A DNA stretch of 64,000 bases from Agrobacterium tumefaciens (GCF_017726655.1 NZ_CP072309.1:427501-491500), one strand, 5' to 3'; positions 1 to 10,643 are shown, numbered from the stretch's first letter. A program made the numbers and translations. The notes: generated by a model from the sequence alone, not told the origin.

Positions 1-725
1 TTCTTGCCAGCAGCGTTGATTTTCAGGCGCAGCTCAAGCCGACCGATACGCTCGAGGCCTTCTTTTCCGTAGAAGACGCGGACGGCATGGCGACGGACAA
101 ATCCGAGCTACTCTACGTCAACGCCAAATTCGGCGACAACGAGACCCGGTTTTACCGATTCCAGAATTCGGATGACAACAGCATCGATTATTTCGATGAG
201 AACGGCAAAAGCATCCGCCAGTTCCTGTTGCGCAACCCGGTCCCGAACGGCCGCATGACATCAGGTTTTGGCATGCGTCGCCACCCCGTCCTGAAGTTCA
301 GTCGCATGCATACCGGCACCGATTGGGCCGCACCACGCGGGACCCCGATCATCGCGACGGGTAACGGCACCGTGGAAAAGGCCGGCTGGGCCTCCGGTTA
401 CGGCAACCAGACGCTGATCCGTCACGCCAACGGCTATGTATCCTCCTATAACCACCAGAGCGCCATCGCCAAGGGGGTGACCGAAGGCTCCAAGGTGCGG
501 CAGGGGCAGGTCATTGGTTATGTGGGGTCGACCGGGCTTTCTACCGGTGCCCATCTGCATTACGAGTTGATTGTCAACGGCACCAAGGTGGACGCCATGA
601 AAGTCCGCCTGCCAGGCGGCAAGTCGCTTTCCGGCGAGGCTCTGGCGCGTTTCTCAGACGAGAGAAAGCGCATCGATAATCTGCTGAATATCGATGAGAA
701 AAATAAGCAGGTAGCGAGCCGCTAA
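1..725 (+). CDS. M23 family metallopeptidase, C-terminal part (5' end outside window)
   Basis: The reading frame is open from the first bases of the window to the TAA at 723-725, so the true start lies upstream. The visible part is a LytM/M23 peptidase domain: a region with zinc-ligand type residues (HTGTDWAAP, around 301-340), a glycine-rich barrel, and the closing HLHYE motif near 550-565. Such enzymes are Zn-dependent endopeptidases that cut peptidoglycan cross-links in the periplasm. The C-terminal tail after the domain is charged and shows no further motif. It converges on clpB with a shared hairpin between them. Family assignment is firm; substrate and whether it is an active enzyme or a divisome activator (EnvC/NlpD type) cannot be told from this part. 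Confidence 0.88.
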   Translation, partial: LASSVDFQAQLKPTDTLEAFFSVEDADGMATDKSELLYVNAKFGDNETRFYRFQNSDDNSIDYFDENGKSIRQFLLRNPVPNGRMTSGFGMRRHPVLKFSRMHTGTDWAAPRGTPIIATGNGTVEKAGWASGYGNQTLIRHANGYVSSYNHQSAIAKGVTEGSKVRQGQVIGYVGSTGLSTGAHLHYELIVNGTKVDAMKVRLPGGKSLSGEALARFSDERKRIDNLLNIDEKNKQVASR

Positions 726-762
726 TCCGCGAGAAATCTGAGATCGTCAGAAACGACCATGC

Positions 763-796
763 GAAAAGGGCTCCGTTTCCGGAGCCCTCTCGTTTT
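763..796. terminator. Shared rho-independent terminator between M23 gene and clpB
   Basis: Nine-base-pair GC-rich stem (767-775 with 780-788) around a TTTC loop, flanked by AAAA on the left and a T-rich stretch on the right, lying between two convergent genes. It can act in both directions. Confidence 0.75.
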
Positions 797-3413
797 ATGC
801 CGCATCGGCGGTCTCGGCCTCACCCTTCGCGGGCTTGACCTTGAACAGCAGCCGATCGGTTCCCGAGGTGACCTTGACCCGCGAACCATCAGGAATTTCG
901 CCACCGAGGATCATCTCGGCGAGCCGGTCCTGAACGGATTTCTGGATCACCCGCTTCAGCGGTCGAGCGCCATAGGCAGGATCGTAACCCTTGTTGGCAA
1001 GCCAGGTTCGGGCATCCTCATCCAGTTCGAGCGAAATCTTGCGATCGCCAAGCAGCGAAACGAGACGCTTCAACTGGATTTCCACGATCGCACCCATTTC
1101 GTCGCGCCGCAGGCGATGGAACAGGATGATATCGTCGATACGGTTTAGGAATTCCGGCCGGAAATGCGACCGAACCCGCTCCATCACCAGTTCACGAACC
1201 GAATCCACATCGTCATTGTCGCCCATCTGCGTCATGAATTCCGAACCGAGGTTCGAGGTCATGATGATGATCGTGTTCTTGAAATCGACGGTGCGGCCCT
1301 GGCCATCCGTCAGACGGCCATCATCCAGCACCTGCAGCAGGACGTTGAAGACATCCGGATGCGCTTTTTCGATCTCGTCAAACAGCACGACCTGATAGGG
1401 CCGGCGGCGAACCGCTTCCGTGAGCGCCCCACCCTCTTCATAACCGACATAGCCGGGAGGCGCGCCGATCAGCCGGGCAACGGAGTGCTTCTCCATATAT
1501 TCCGACATGTCGAGGCGAACCATCGCGGTTTCGTCGTCGAACAGGAAGCGGGCGAGCGACTTGGTAAGCTCGGTCTTGCCCACGCCCGTCGGGCCGAGGA
1601 AGATGAACGAACCGATCGGCCGGTTGGGATCCTGCAGGCCGGCACGCGAACGGCGGACAGCCTTGGAAACCGCCTGAACGGCCTCGCCCTGCCCGACAAC
1701 GGACTTGGCAAGTTCGTCTTCCATGCGCAGCAGCTTTTCACGCCGGCCTTCGAGCATCTTATCGACCGGAATGCCGGTCCAGCGGGACACGACATGAGCG
1801 ATGTTGTCGGCCGTGACCACTTCCTGCACCATCGAGCCGGCACCGCTGCTGTCGCGGGCTTCCGCCGCAGCCAGTTCCTTTTCGAGGCCAGGAATGATGC
1901 CATAGGTCAACTCGCCGGCCCGCTGGAACTGACCGTTGCGCTGAGCAATCGCCAATTCGTTGCGGGCCTCATCCAGCCGCTTCTTAAGATCGGCGGCGTG
2001 GCCGAGCTTCTGCTTTTCCGCCTGCCAGCGGGCCGTCAGCGCATCCGCCTTTTCTTCCGTATCCGCCAGCTCGTCTTCCAGCTTCTTCAGGCGATCAGCG
2101 GAGGACTGGTCAGTTTCCTGCTTCAGGGCTTCGCGTTCGATCTTCAACTGAATGATGCGGCGATCCAGTTCGTCCAGCTCCTCCGGCTTGGAATCCACCT
2201 GCATGCGAAGACGCGAGGCGGCCTCGTCCATCAGGTCGATTGCCTTATCAGGCAAGAACCGATCAGTGATGTAGCGGTTGGAAAGCGTCGCAGCCGCAAC
2301 CAGGGCCGAATCCGAGATGCGGACCTTGTGGTGCTGTTCGTATTTTTCCTTCAACCCGCGCAGGATCGAGATCGTGTCCTCAACGGTCGGCTCGTCCACC
2401 AACACGGGCTGGAACCGGCGGGCAAGGGCCGGATCCTTTTCGACGTGCTTGCGGTATTCATCGAGCGTTGTGGCGCCCACGCAGTGCAGCTCACCACGGG
2501 CAAGAGCGGGCTTGAGCAGGTTGGACGCATCCATGGCGCCATCCGCCTTGCCAGCACCGACAAGCGTGTGCATCTCGTCGATGAACAGGATGATGCCGCC
2601 ATTTTCGGCCTGTACCTCATTAAGGACAGCCTTCAGGCGCTCCTCGAACTCACCGCGATATTTTGCGCCGGCAATCAGCGCTCCCATATCGAGCGCCATT
2701 AGCTTCTTCTCTTTCAAGCTTTCAGGCACGTCGCCATTGACGATGCGCAGCGCAAGGCCCTCCGCGATAGCTGTTTTACCGACGCCTGGTTCACCGATCA
2801 AAACGGGGTTGTTCTTGGTACGGCGCGACAGGACCTGAATGGTGCGGCGAATCTCGTCGTCGCGACCGATAACAGGGTCGAGCTTGCCTTCGCGGGCTTC
2901 TTCCGTCAGGTCGCGCGCGAACTTCTTCAGCGCATCGAAGCCCTGTTCAGCGTTGGCGCTGTCAGCCGTGCGGCCCTTGCGAATGTCATTGATGACCTGA
3001 TTAAGCGCCTGTGCGGTCGCACCCGCCTTCTTCAGGGAAGCCGAGGTGGACGCAGAGCTTTCGATTGCAAGCGCCTGCAGAAGACGCTCGACGGTGACAA
3101 AACTGTCGCCGGCCTTCTTCGCAAGGTCTTCAGCAGTGGAGAAAACCTTGGCAAGCGGCGCAGTCAGCGCAAGGCCGCCGTTACCGCCGGAAACCTTCGG
3201 CAACTTCGCAAGGGCCGCGTCATTGGCGAGCCGCGCTTCCTTGGCGTTGCCGCCGGCGCGCTCAATGAGTGATGCCGCCATGCCCTGCTCGTCATCAAGC
3301 AGAACCTTCAGAACATGTTCGGGCGAAAACTGCTGATGGTTTTCGGCAAGCGCAAAGGTTTGCGCCGATTGCAGAAAACCGCGAACGCGCTCGGAGTATT
3401 TTTCAATATTCAT
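795..3413 (-). CDS. clpB: ATP-dependent chaperone ClpB (Hsp100 disaggregase)
   Basis: ClpB is a cytoplasmic hexameric AAA+ disaggregase that works with DnaK to rescue aggregated proteins. The 872-residue product has the full architecture: N-terminal Clp_N repeats, first nucleotide-binding domain with Walker A GEPGVGKT near residue 210 and a following [11 protein letters not shown]alker B, a long Glu/Lys/Arg-rich coiled-coil middle domain (about 400-530), and second Walker A GPTGVGKT near residue 610. I place the start at the ATG at 3413 (MNIEKYSER) because GGAGG lies 7 bases upstream; an in-frame start further upstream would add 26 unconserved residues. Length matches the family. A possible heat-shock promoter precedes it. 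It follows the DUF4167 gene in the same direction but has its own 351-bp upstream region. Confidence 0.97.
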   Translation of the reverse strand: MNIEKYSERVRGFLQSAQTFALAENHQQFSPEHVLKVLLDDEQGMAASLIERAGGNAKEARLANDAALAKLPKVSGGNGGLALTAPLAKVFSTAEDLAKKAGDSFVTVERLLQALAIESSASTSASLKKAGATAQALNQVINDIRKGRTADSANAEQGFDALKKFARDLTEEAREGKLDPVIGRDDEIRRTIQVLSRRTKNNPVLIGEPGVGKTAIAEGLALRIVNGDVPESLKEKKLMALDMGALIAGAKYRGEFEERLKAVLNEVQAENGGIILFIDEMHTLVGAGKADGAMDASNLLKPALARGELHCVGATTLDEYRKHVEKDPALARRFQPVLVDEPTVEDTISILRGLKEKYEQHHKVRISDSALVAAATLSNRYITDRFLPDKAIDLMDEAASRLRMQVDSKPEELDELDRRIIQLKIEREALKQETDQSSADRLKKLEDELADTEEKADALTARWQAEKQKLGHAADLKKRLDEARNELAIAQRNGQFQRAGELTYGIIPGLEKELAAAEARDSSGAGSMVQEVVTADNIAHVVSRWTGIPVDKMLEGRREKLLRMEDELAKSVVGQGEAVQAVSKAVRRSRAGLQDPNRPIGSFIFLGPTGVGKTELTKSLARFLFDDETAMVRLDMSEYMEKHSVARLIGAPPGYVGYEEGGALTEAVRRRPYQVVLFDEIEKAHPDVFNVLLQVLDDGRLTDGQGRTVDFKNTIIIMTSNLGSEFMTQMGDNDDVDSVRELVMERVRSHFRPEFLNRIDDIILFHRLRRDEMGAIVEIQLKRLVSLLGDRKISLELDEDARTWLANKGYDPAYGARPLKRVIQKSVQDRLAEMILGGEIPDGSRVKVTSGTDRLLFKVKPAKGEAETADAA

Positions 3414-3463
3414 AGTCGAACCTCCATAGACCGGTCCGCCCGCTTTCGGCACGGCTCCGGGTG

Positions 3464-3492
3464 TTAGGGTTGAGGCTCCCTCAAAAGGCAAG
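3464..3492 (-). promoter_or_regulatory. Possible RpoH (heat-shock) promoter of clpB
   Basis: On the minus strand CTTGCC (3487-3492) is followed 17 bases later by CCCTAA (3464-3469), resembling the alphaproteobacterial RpoH pattern CTTG-N17-CYTAT. Placement would give a leader of about 43 nt. The -10 match is partial, so this rests mainly on known heat induction of clpB. Confidence 0.35.
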
Positions 3493-3710
3493 CCCCGCTA
3501 CGACAGCCGTGTTGAAGAGATTTCACGCCCGTCGCCTCTCGCTGGTCGGCACCGACAATGCGGTTTTATCCTTCCTGCACGAATATGGGAGGCGTTTTCA
3601 TCGGTTTAAAGGGGAGTGAATCTACCGTATCGGGAAATTTTCGGTCTACCTGACAGGTGTCAATTCGCCAGTCCAATAAAGCCGGAGAATGCGAAGGATC
3701 GCCGAAAACA

Positions 3711-3736
3711 AAAAACTCCGGCAAGCCGGAGTTTTT
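3711..3736 (-). terminator. Rho-independent terminator of the DUF4167 gene
   Basis: Perfect 11-bp stem (3711-3721 with 3726-3736), loop CAAG, with A/T tracts on both sides, 29 bases after the stop codon of the minus-strand gene. Confidence 0.8.
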
Positions 3737-3764
3737 CAATCGCGATGTGATTTGCAGATGCTGC

Positions 3765-4550
3765 TTATTCGGCAGCATTCTCGAGAGGCGCAGCCTCTTC
3801 ACCGGCAGGCTTTTCTTCGCCTTCCGCACCTTCCGCCGTGGCGGTGCGGCGCGGCCGGCGCTGACGGGGGGCAGCCGCACGGCGGGTCTTCGGGGCGCGT
3901 TCAGCCGCCGGCGCCTCGGCCTGCTGCTGCTCTTCCTCGACAGCCACTTCCATGGGCGTGCCCTCGATCACGGGCTGGGGCGCCTGGCTGGCGTCGTAAA
4001 CCGGCGGCTGCTGTTCGGCGGCCATCTGCGGCTGGCGCGGCTGGCGCTCCTGCCGTTCGCGGCGATCCGGACGCTCGCGACGTTCCTGACGCTGCTCGTT
4101 TCGCTCAGCACGCTCCTGACGGTCAGGCTGTTGCGCGCGCTCGGCCTGTTCGGCCGGCTGCTGCGGTGCAACGACGCCTTCCTCGCCATCATTCACGTCC
4201 ATATCGTCGCCATCGGGCCCGGAATAGTCGCCGCGGTCGTCGCGCTGGAAGCGTTCCTGCATCTGGGCCTGGGCCGATGCGATGATACGGTTATAATGTT
4301 CAGCGTGCTGGAGATAATTCTCCGCCATGACGCGGTCGCCGGAGCTCTGCGCGTCGCGCGCCAAAGCGGCGTATTTTTCCGCTATGTGCTGCGCAGTGCC
4401 ACGGATTTTAACATCGGGGCCGGAACTGTCATAAGTTCTGGTCAGCGGATTGCCGCCCTTGCGGTTGAAATTATTGTTGTTACCGCCACCATTGTTATTG
4501 TTGTTGTTTCCACGCCCCCGGCCGCGCTTGTTTTGCTGTCCTGGCCTCAT
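3765..4550 (-). CDS. DUF4167 domain-containing protein
   Basis: A 261-residue protein of unknown function that in Rhizobiales typically lies next to prmC, as here. The N-terminus is very basic and Asn/Gly-rich (RPGQQNKRGRG, then runs of Asn), suggestive of nucleic-acid binding. It is followed by the conserved DUF4167 core (about 35-95, with IRGTAQHIAEKY and AENYLQHAEHYNRI) and then a long low-complexity tail of Arg/Glu/Gln and Pro/Ala repeats. The start is the ATG at 4550 with AGGTGAG upstream; a TTG one codon earlier is less likely. The RNA-binding idea is inference from composition and from its neighbours prfA/prmC. Confidence 0.85.
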   Translation of the reverse strand: MRPGQQNKRGRGRGNNNNNNGGGNNNNFNRKGGNPLTRTYDSSGPDVKIRGTAQHIAEKYAALARDAQSSGDRVMAENYLQHAEHYNRIIASAQAQMQERFQRDDRGDYSGPDGDDMDVNDGEEGVVAPQQPAEQAERAQQPDRQERAERNEQRQERRERPDRRERQERQPRQPQMAAEQQPPVYDASQAPQPVIEGTPMEVAVEEEQQQAEAPAAERAPKTRRAAAPRQRRPRRTATAEGAEGEEKPAGEEAAPLENAAE

Positions 4551-4941
4551 CAATTGCTCACCTGAATTCTGTTTTTGCTGACAATCTGGTTGTTTTCATG
4601 CAATTCCGGGCGGAAAACCGCTGGAAATTTTTCCTGAAATTGCTCCATCACGCGCCTTGCCGAAGATAACTCCTGGGCAAGACCTCGCGTATGACGACCG
4701 GCTGCGCAAATGCTGCACCGAGCCGCCTGCGAACAAAGTTTCCTGATTCACATGCCGGAAACGCCCAGCCTTTCAGGGTTCTCAAAAGAACCCGCTTCGG
4801 GACTGACCCATACCCTGACGAATCTCAGTTCGTCCTCAGCCACCCGGCATGTGGCCGCAAACTATCCCGCTTCCCGCGGAAATCCAAGCCTTTTCTTTTG
4901 CTGTGCAAAATATCCTTGAAAAAAGCCCGCAAACAAATCGC
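4551..4941. other. Intergenic region DUF4167 gene / prmC (391 bp)
   Basis: No convincing gene on either strand. Plus-strand frames here (for example from 4691 and 4849) run antisense into prmC, lack a good ribosome-binding site and have no recognisable sequence. A promoter for the DUF4167 gene probably lies at the left end, but I cannot place it. Confidence 0.5.
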
Positions 4942-5817
4942 TCACAACTCTCTCCGGAAGGTCAAAACGCGATCATTACCGCCATAATCCTTGACGGCGC
5001 CCAGAAGAGAGAAGCCGTGGGAAGCAAATATAGCGGAAACATCAAGTTTTTGATCGAAACCGATCTCTACACCGACAATCCCGTTTTCCACAAGAAAACG
5101 ACCTGCATCGGCGGCGATGAGGCGGTACGGCGCAAGGCCGTCCTGACCTCCGTCCAACGCGGCCATCGGGTCGTGGTTACGAACCTCCTGGTCGAGCGTT
5201 GCGACGACATCCGTTCTTATATAGGGCGGATTCGACGCAATTATGTCAAAGCGACCAGAGATTTTTTCGAACCAGTCGCTGCGTATGGTTGCGAAGCGTT
5301 TTCCGAGGCCGTTTCGGGCTGCATTTTTGGCCGCCGTCTCCAGCGCATCAAGGGAGATGTCGCTGCCGATTCCGGTCGCTTCTGGGCACTCCTTCAACAG
5401 TGCCAGACAGATCGCCCCGGTGCCGGTGCCCATGTCCAGAATACGAGCGCTGCCCTTGGCGGAAACAATTTTTTTCAGCGCCGCCAACAGCGTATCGACC
5501 AGAACTTCCGTATCCGGCCGTGGCTCAAGCGTTTCCTTCGACAACAGAAGATCCAGACCATGAAACTCGCGGTGACCGAGAATGCGGTGAACGGGTTCGC
5601 CACTGGCCCGACGTTCGATCATGGCGACGATACGGGCATTTTCTTCCACGGTGACTGGACGGTCTGGCTTCATCACGAAATCGGTCAATGAGAAACCGAC
5701 GACATCAGCAATCATAACCCGCGCATCGAAAAGCGGATCGCCGATCCCGGCGGCCTGCAGCCTTTTGCGGGCGGCGGCAAGCACGCTTGCAACGCTCCCT
5801 TCGCCCGAAGTGCTCAA
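4942..5817 (-). CDS. prmC: Peptide chain release factor N5-glutamine methyltransferase
   Basis: PrmC (HemK) methylates the glutamine of the GGQ motif of release factors using S-adenosylmethionine. The 291-residue product has the helical N-terminal domain, a class I methyltransferase motif I ([14 protein letters not shown]) and the diagnostic NPPY tetrad ([11 protein letters not shown]). It starts at a TTG (5815-5817) that overlaps the prfA stop codon as TTGA, so the enzyme is translationally coupled to its own substrate RF1. Length and motifs fit the family well. Confidence 0.95.
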   Translation of the reverse strand: MSTSGEGSVASVLAAARKRLQAAGIGDPLFDARVMIADVVGFSLTDFVMKPDRPVTVEENARIVAMIERRASGEPVHRILGHREFHGLDLLLSKETLEPRPDTEVLVDTLLAALKKIVSAKGSARILDMGTGTGAICLALLKECPEATGIGSDISLDALETAAKNAARNGLGKRFATIRSDWFEKISGRFDIIASNPPYIRTDVVATLDQEVRNHDPMAALDGGQDGLAPYRLIAADAGRFLVENGIVGVEIGFDQKLDVSAIFASHGFSLLGAVKDYGGNDRVLTFRREL

Positions 5818-6893
5818 AGCTGCTCGCCGAGCTGGGCGAGCTGTCCCGCCTGATAATCGGCGATCAGCGCATCCAAGAGTTCATCGATCTCGCCCTCGAT
5901 CATGCGGTCCAGCTTGTAGAGCGTGAGATTGATGCGGTGATCGGTGACGCGGCCTTGCGGGAAATTATAGGTGCGGATGCGCTCGGACCGGTCGCCTGAG
6001 CCGACCTGGCTCTTACGGTCGGCAGAGCGTTCGCTCTCTACCTTCTGACGCTCGATGTCATAGAGACGTGACCGCAGCACCTGCATGGCCTTGGCTCGGT
6101 TCTGGTGCTGCGATTTTTCCGAGCTGGTGACGATCAGACCCGTTGGAAGATGGGTGATGCGAACCGCCGAGTCGGTGGTGTTAACGTGCTGACCGCCTGC
6201 ACCCGACGCGCGCATGGTGTCGATACGAATGTCTTCCGGGCGGATTTCTATGTCGATGTCCTCAGCTTCCGGCAACACCGCAACCGTGGCGGCGGAGGTG
6301 TGGATGCGGCCGCTTGCTTCCGTCTCCGGGACGCGTTGGACGCGGTGAACGCCCGATTCGAATTTCAGCTTGGAGAATACCCCTCGCCCGCTGATGGTGG
6401 CGATGATTTCCTTGTAACCACCCGCCTCACCCTCGCTTGCGGAAAGAACCTCCACCTTCCAGCCCTTGGAAGCAGCAAAGCGCTCATACATGCGAAAAAG
6501 ATCGCCGGCGAAAAGCGCCGCCTCGGAACCGCCGGTTCCGGCGCGGATTTCAAGAATTGCACTCTTTTCATCTGCTGCATCCTTCGGCAGCAGCAGGACC
6601 TGCATGTCCTTCTCGAGATCCTCGATCCGGCTGTCGATTTCCGGCAGCTCCATTTCCGCCAGTTCGCGCATATCCTTGTCGGTCGTCTTGTCGGCAAGCA
6701 GCGCTTCGAGATCGGCGGCCTCGGAAACAGCTTTTTCGTACTCGCGTATCTTCTTCACCACCGGCTCGAGTTCGGAATATTCCGAAGCCAGCTTCACATA
6801 CACATCCGCAGCAGGCCCGGCCGACATTCGCGCTTCGATTTCACCGAAACGCCTTTCCAACTCGCGCATTTTTTCGACGGGAAGCTTCGCCAC
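5814..6893 (-). CDS. prfA: Peptide chain release factor 1 (RF1)
   Basis: RF1 recognises UAA/UAG stop codons on the ribosome. The 359-residue protein carries the catalytic GGQ motif (GAGGQHVNT, about residues 229-237) and the stop-codon-reading tripeptide region RVPETE, where the PxT motif reads PET instead of the PAT of E. coli. The start is a GTG at 6891-6893 with GGAG 7 bases upstream. It lies 29 bp after ptsP and overlaps prmC by 4 bp, forming a probable ptsP-prfA-prmC operon. Confidence 0.96.
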   Translation of the reverse strand: MAKLPVEKMRELERRFGEIEARMSAGPAADVYVKLASEYSELEPVVKKIREYEKAVSEAADLEALLADKTTDKDMRELAEMELPEIDSRIEDLEKDMQVLLLPKDAADEKSAILEIRAGTGGSEAALFAGDLFRMYERFAASKGWKVEVLSASEGEAGGYKEIIATISGRGVFSKLKFESGVHRVQRVPETEASGRIHTSAATVAVLPEAEDIDIEIRPEDIRIDTMRASGAGGQHVNTTDSAVRITHLPTGLIVTSSEKSQHQNRAKAMQVLRSRLYDIERQKVESERSADRKSQVGSGDRSERIRTYNFPQGRVTDHRINLTLYKLDRMIEGEIDELLDALIADYQAGQLAQLGEQL

Positions 6894-6922
6894 CAGTCAC
6901 TCCAATTATGAAACAGGTCTTG

Positions 6923-9190
6923 TTAGATGGGAATGGAATGCGTCGCTGCAAAGCGTAACAACACCTCGCGCGCGCTTTCCAGCGAATTGTGATCGTCCAG
7001 CGCTGCGTTTAGCTCCTCGGCCAGGCTCGCAGCATCGAGACCGAGCAGCATCGCCTTGACCGGACCGATCGCCGTTGGCGACATGGACACCGAACGGAAA
7101 CCGAGGCCGATCAAAGCCATCGCCGAAAGCGGCTTGCTTGCCATTTCGCCGCACAACGTCACGGAGGTATGATGCCTTTCGCCGGCGCGCACGATATCAC
7201 GCAGAATGCGCAGGAACGGCTTACCCAGGGTGTCGAAACGATCCGAGACCCGCGCGTTGCCACGGTCCACCGCCATCGAGAACTGGAACAGATCGTTCGA
7301 GCCGACGGAAACGAAATCCACCTCCTGCATCAGCTCATCGAGCTGCCACATCAAAGACGGCACCTCCAGCATGGCGCCGAATTGCAGCTTTTTCGGCAGC
7401 GCATGGCTGAATTTCGAAAGATGCTGCACTTCTTTCTGGAGAAGATCGCGTGCGGCGCGGATTTCGGAAACCTCCGTCACCATTGGCAACATCATGCGCA
7501 GTTCAGCACCTGACGCGGCACGCAGCAGGGCGCGCATCTGCGTGCGCATCAGGCCCGGCCGGTCGAGCGACAGGCGGATCGCCCGCCATCCCAGCGCCGG
7601 ATTTTCCTCTTCCTGCCCGCGCATATAGGAAACGACCTTGTCGCCACCGATATCCAGCGTGCGGAAGGTGACGCTCTTGCCCTTCGCCTGCCGAAGAACC
7701 GAACGGTAAAATGCCTCCTGCTCCTCGCCCTTCGGCATGTTGGAGGCGATCATGAACTGCAACTCGGTGCGGAACAGCCCGATGCCATCGGCGCCGGATT
7801 CCTCGAGCTGCGGCAGGTCTACCAGAAGACCGGCGTTCATCTTCAGGTTGACTTTCTGGCCATCCTTGGTGATCGGCTCGACATTACGAAGCGCCCGAAA
7901 CTGCTCCTGCCGGCGGGCGCGCAGCCGCACTTTTTCTTCATAAGCGCGCTGCAGATCCGACATCGGCCGTAGATGCACCTGACCGTCATCACCATCGATG
8001 ATGACGGGATCGTTGTTTTCGGCTAGCGCGACGATACCCGTCGCCTGTCCGATGATCGGAATGCCCATGGCACGCGCCACGATGACGACATGGCTCGTTA
8101 CCGCGCCGTCCTCGAGCACGAGACCGCGCAGTTTTTCGCGCGGATAATCCAGAAGTTCTGCCGCACCCATGGCACGCGCCAGCACAATGGCGTCGACCGG
8201 GAAATCCTGTTCGGGACCACGACCGCCAAAACCGATCAGCTGGCGCAGCAGGCGGTTGGCGAGATCGTCGAAATCGTGCATGCGTTCGCGCAGATAGGGA
8301 TCGGTCAGACGCATCATGCGCGCCTTGGTGTCGCTCTGCACCTTTTCGACCGCGGCTTCGGCCGTCAGGCCGTTGCGGATCGCCTCTTCCATGCGCCGCA
8401 CCCAGCCCTGGTCGTGGGCAAACATGCGGTAGGTCTCAAGGACCTCGCGATGTTCGCCTTCGGTCGGCACATCACGGCGTTGCAACATGTCGTCGATCGA
8501 CAGCCGCAGGGAGCCTATGGCATCGGCAAGACGCCGGATTTCCGTGTCCGCATCTTCATTCAGCAGGTTCGTAACGACGATGCGCGGATCGTGCAGCACG
8601 ACATGGCCAAGACCGATGCCTTCGCCATAGGCGTCTCCATCGATAGAGACGGCACGCGTCAGGTCGAGCTCCACGCCGGGGCGGGTGATCTTCTTCAATT
8701 CACCGCTCGCCACTATTTCAGCGATAAGCATCGCGGTTGTCTCGAGCGCTTCAACTTCATCCTCCCGATACGTTCGGCTGGCCTTGTTCTGGACCACAAG
8801 AACGCCAAGAGTGCGACCGGAGCGCAAAATCGGCACGCCGAGGAAAGAATGATAAATTTCCTCACCGGTTTCAGGGAGATAGCGGAATGCGGGATGCGCC
8901 TGCGCATCGGAAAGATTGAGCGGTTGGGCGGATGCGGCGATGGTGCCGACAAGGCCCTGCCCCATTTTCAGCTGGGCAAGATGCACGGCATCCTTGTTGA
9001 GACCTTCAGTGGCGTAAAGTTCGAGAACGCTGTCGGAACGCAGCACGTAGACCGAGCAAACCTCCGCCACCATGTTGCTGGCAATCTGACGGACGATCTG
9101 GTCCAGACGCTCCTGCGGTTCAAGGTGCTCCGCCATCATTTCGCGCAGCCGCTTGAGCAGGACGCGTGGACCTGCGGAAAGGTCTCTCAT
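6923..9190 (-). CDS. ptsP: Phosphoenolpyruvate-protein phosphotransferase PtsP (EI-Ntr)
   Basis: EI-Ntr takes phosphate from phosphoenolpyruvate and passes it to NPr in the nitrogen-related PTS, a regulatory chain rather than a sugar transporter. The 755-residue protein has an N-terminal GAF domain (about 20-165), the PTS N-terminal helical domain, the swivelling phosphohistidine domain with the active-site TSHVVIVARAMG near residue 370, and the PEP-binding barrel (GIGLFRTELQFM). The ATG at 9190 is preceded by GGGGAGC. It sits between lysC and prfA, a common Rhizobiales order. Confidence 0.96.
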   Translation of the reverse strand: MRDLSAGPRVLLKRLREMMAEHLEPQERLDQIVRQIASNMVAEVCSVYVLRSDSVLELYATEGLNKDAVHLAQLKMGQGLVGTIAASAQPLNLSDAQAHPAFRYLPETGEEIYHSFLGVPILRSGRTLGVLVVQNKASRTYREDEVEALETTAMLIAEIVASGELKKITRPGVELDLTRAVSIDGDAYGEGIGLGHVVLHDPRIVVTNLLNEDADTEIRRLADAIGSLRLSIDDMLQRRDVPTEGEHREVLETYRMFAHDQGWVRRMEEAIRNGLTAEAAVEKVQSDTKARMMRLTDPYLRERMHDFDDLANRLLRQLIGFGGRGPEQDFPVDAIVLARAMGAAELLDYPREKLRGLVLEDGAVTSHVVIVARAMGIPIIGQATGIVALAENNDPVIIDGDDGQVHLRPMSDLQRAYEEKVRLRARRQEQFRALRNVEPITKDGQKVNLKMNAGLLVDLPQLEESGADGIGLFRTELQFMIASNMPKGEEQEAFYRSVLRQAKGKSVTFRTLDIGGDKVVSYMRGQEEENPALGWRAIRLSLDRPGLMRTQMRALLRAASGAELRMMLPMVTEVSEIRAARDLLQKEVQHLSKFSHALPKKLQFGAMLEVPSLMWQLDELMQEVDFVSVGSNDLFQFSMAVDRGNARVSDRFDTLGKPFLRILRDIVRAGERHHTSVTLCGEMASKPLSAMALIGLGFRSVSMSPTAIGPVKAMLLGLDAASLAEELNAALDDHNSLESAREVLLRFAATHSIPI

Positions 9191-9270
9191 CGCGTTTGCT
9201 CCCCGACGCTTCCGATCTGAATCTCATAATATTCGAGAATCGAAACGTCATTTAAAAATTTATAGCGAGA

Positions 9271-9300
9271 GAAGCGCGTCCCGCAAGGGACACGCCTTCA
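9271..9300 (-). terminator. Probable terminator hairpin of lysC
   Basis: Near-perfect GC-rich inverted repeat (GAAGCGCGTCCC ... GGGACACGCCTTC) with a short GCAA loop, about 70 bases after the lysC stop codon. No strong T-run follows on the minus strand, so it may be a transcript-stabilising hairpin. Confidence 0.45.
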
Positions 9301-9365
9301 TGAAACGCCACATCGGAAGAACGCAACTCCGAAGAATCGGAGCATCGGGAACCGATGTCTCGGGT

Positions 9366-10643
9366 TCAAGCTTTATCGAGGCCGTAGGCGGAATGCAAAG
9401 TGCGAACGGCAAGTTCGGCGTAGGCGCCGTCGATCAGGATCGAAATCTTGATCTCCGAGGTGGTGATCGCCTTGATGTTGATGTTCTTCTCGGCCAGCGC
9501 CTTGAACGCGCTGGCGGCAACGCCCGCATGGCTGCGCATGCCGATACCAATGACCGACACTTTGGCGAGACCCGTTTCGTTCTGCGCGACGTCGAAGCCG
9601 ATCTGGGCCTTGTTGTCATCGAGAACCTTGAGCGCCTTGGCAACGTCACCCGAAGGAACGGTGAAGGTCATGTCGGTGCGCGAACCGTCTTCGGAGATGT
9701 TCTGCACGATCATGTCGACATTGATGTGCGCTTCTGCCAGAGGCCCGAAGATCGCGGCGGAGACGCCCGGACGATCGGCCACGCGGCGCAGCGAGATCTG
9801 TGCTTCATCCTTGGCATAGGCGATGCCGGTTACGACTTCCTGTTCCACGATTTCATCCTCGTCACAAATCAAAGTACCGGGCGGGTTGATGAGGTCGCCC
9901 ATGCCCGGTGCATCGGGATCCTCGAAACTGGAGCGAACGAAGGTGCGCACCTTGTGTACCATGGCAAGCTCGACCGAGCGCACCTGTAGCACCTTAGCGC
10001 CGAGAGACGCCATTTCGAGCATTTCCTCGAAGGCGATCTTCTTCATGCGGCGAGCCTTGGGCTCGATGCGCGGATCGGTGGTGTAGACGCCGTCGACATC
10101 CGTATAGATGTCGCAACGATCCGCCTTGACGGCAGCGGCGATGGCAACGGCCGAGGTGTCGGAGCCGCCACGGCCGAGCGTTGCGATGCGGTTATCCGGA
10201 CCGATGCCCTGGAAACCGGCGACAACGGCAACCTGGCCTTCGCCCATGCGCTTGACGATATCGGATCCGTCGATTTCCAGAATGCGGGCGGCGCCATGCG
10301 CATTATCGGTGCGGATCGGGATCTGCCAGCCCTGCCACGAGCGCGCATTGATGCCCATGGACTGCAGCGTGATTGCGAGGAGACCCGACGTCACCTGCTC
10401 GCCCGACGCGACGACAGCGTCATATTCCCGCGCGTCGTAGAACGATGCGGCGTTGCTTCCCGCGACCTTGGCCGCGTTCTGTACCCAGTCCACCAGCTCG
10501 TTGGTTTTACCGGACATGGCCGAAACAACCACGGCCACTTCATGGCCGGCATCCACTTCGCGTTTCACATGCCGTGCGACATTGTGAATACGTTCGAGGT
10601 TCGCGACGGACGTGCCGCCGAATTTCATGACAATGCGAGCCAT
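9366..10643 (-). CDS. lysC: Aspartate kinase
   Basis: Catalyses ATP-dependent phosphorylation of aspartate, the first step to lysine, threonine, methionine and diaminopimelate. The 425-residue form begins MARIVMKFGGTSV at 10643, with the KFGGTS nucleotide/substrate motif at the N-terminus; the frame extends six codons upstream but the conserved start is this ATG. The amino-acid kinase domain (about 1-250, with GRGGSDTSAVA) is followed by two ACT regulatory domains (about 265-420), the arrangement of feedback-inhibited monofunctional aspartokinases. No riboswitch is recognisable upstream. Confidence 0.96.
   Translation of the reverse strand: MARIVMKFGGTSVANLERIHNVARHVKREVDAGHEVAVVVSAMSGKTNELVDWVQNAAKVAGSNAASFYDAREYDAVVASGEQVTSGLLAITLQSMGINARSWQGWQIPIRTDNAHGAARILEIDGSDIVKRMGEGQVAVVAGFQGIGPDNRIATLGRGGSDTSAVAIAAAVKADRCDIYTDVDGVYTTDPRIEPKARRMKKIAFEEMLEMASLGAKVLQVRSVELAMVHKVRTFVRSSFEDPDAPGMGDLINPPGTLICDEDEIVEQEVVTGIAYAKDEAQISLRRVADRPGVSAAIFGPLAEAHINVDMIVQNISEDGSRTDMTFTVPSGDVAKALKVLDDNKAQIGFDVAQNETGLAKVSVIGIGMRSHAGVAASAFKALAEKNINIKAITTSEIKISILIDGAYAELAVRTLHSAYGLDKA

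Larger units (their letters stand above)
3414..3764. other. Intergenic region clpB / DUF4167 gene (351 bp)
   Basis: No supportable gene. It holds the putative clpB promoter at its left end and the terminator of the upstream DUF4167 gene at its right end; the middle (about 3500-3700) shows nothing recognisable. Short frames here have no ribosome-binding site or familiar sequence. Confidence 0.6.

Noticed and set aside
1164..2702. 512-codon plus-strand frame inside clpB
   Set aside because: Antisense shadow of clpB caused by high GC; no family sequence and no ribosome-binding site.
4691..4987. 98-codon plus-strand frame between the DUF4167 gene and prmC
   Set aside because: No ribosome-binding site, atypical composition, and it runs into prmC antisense.
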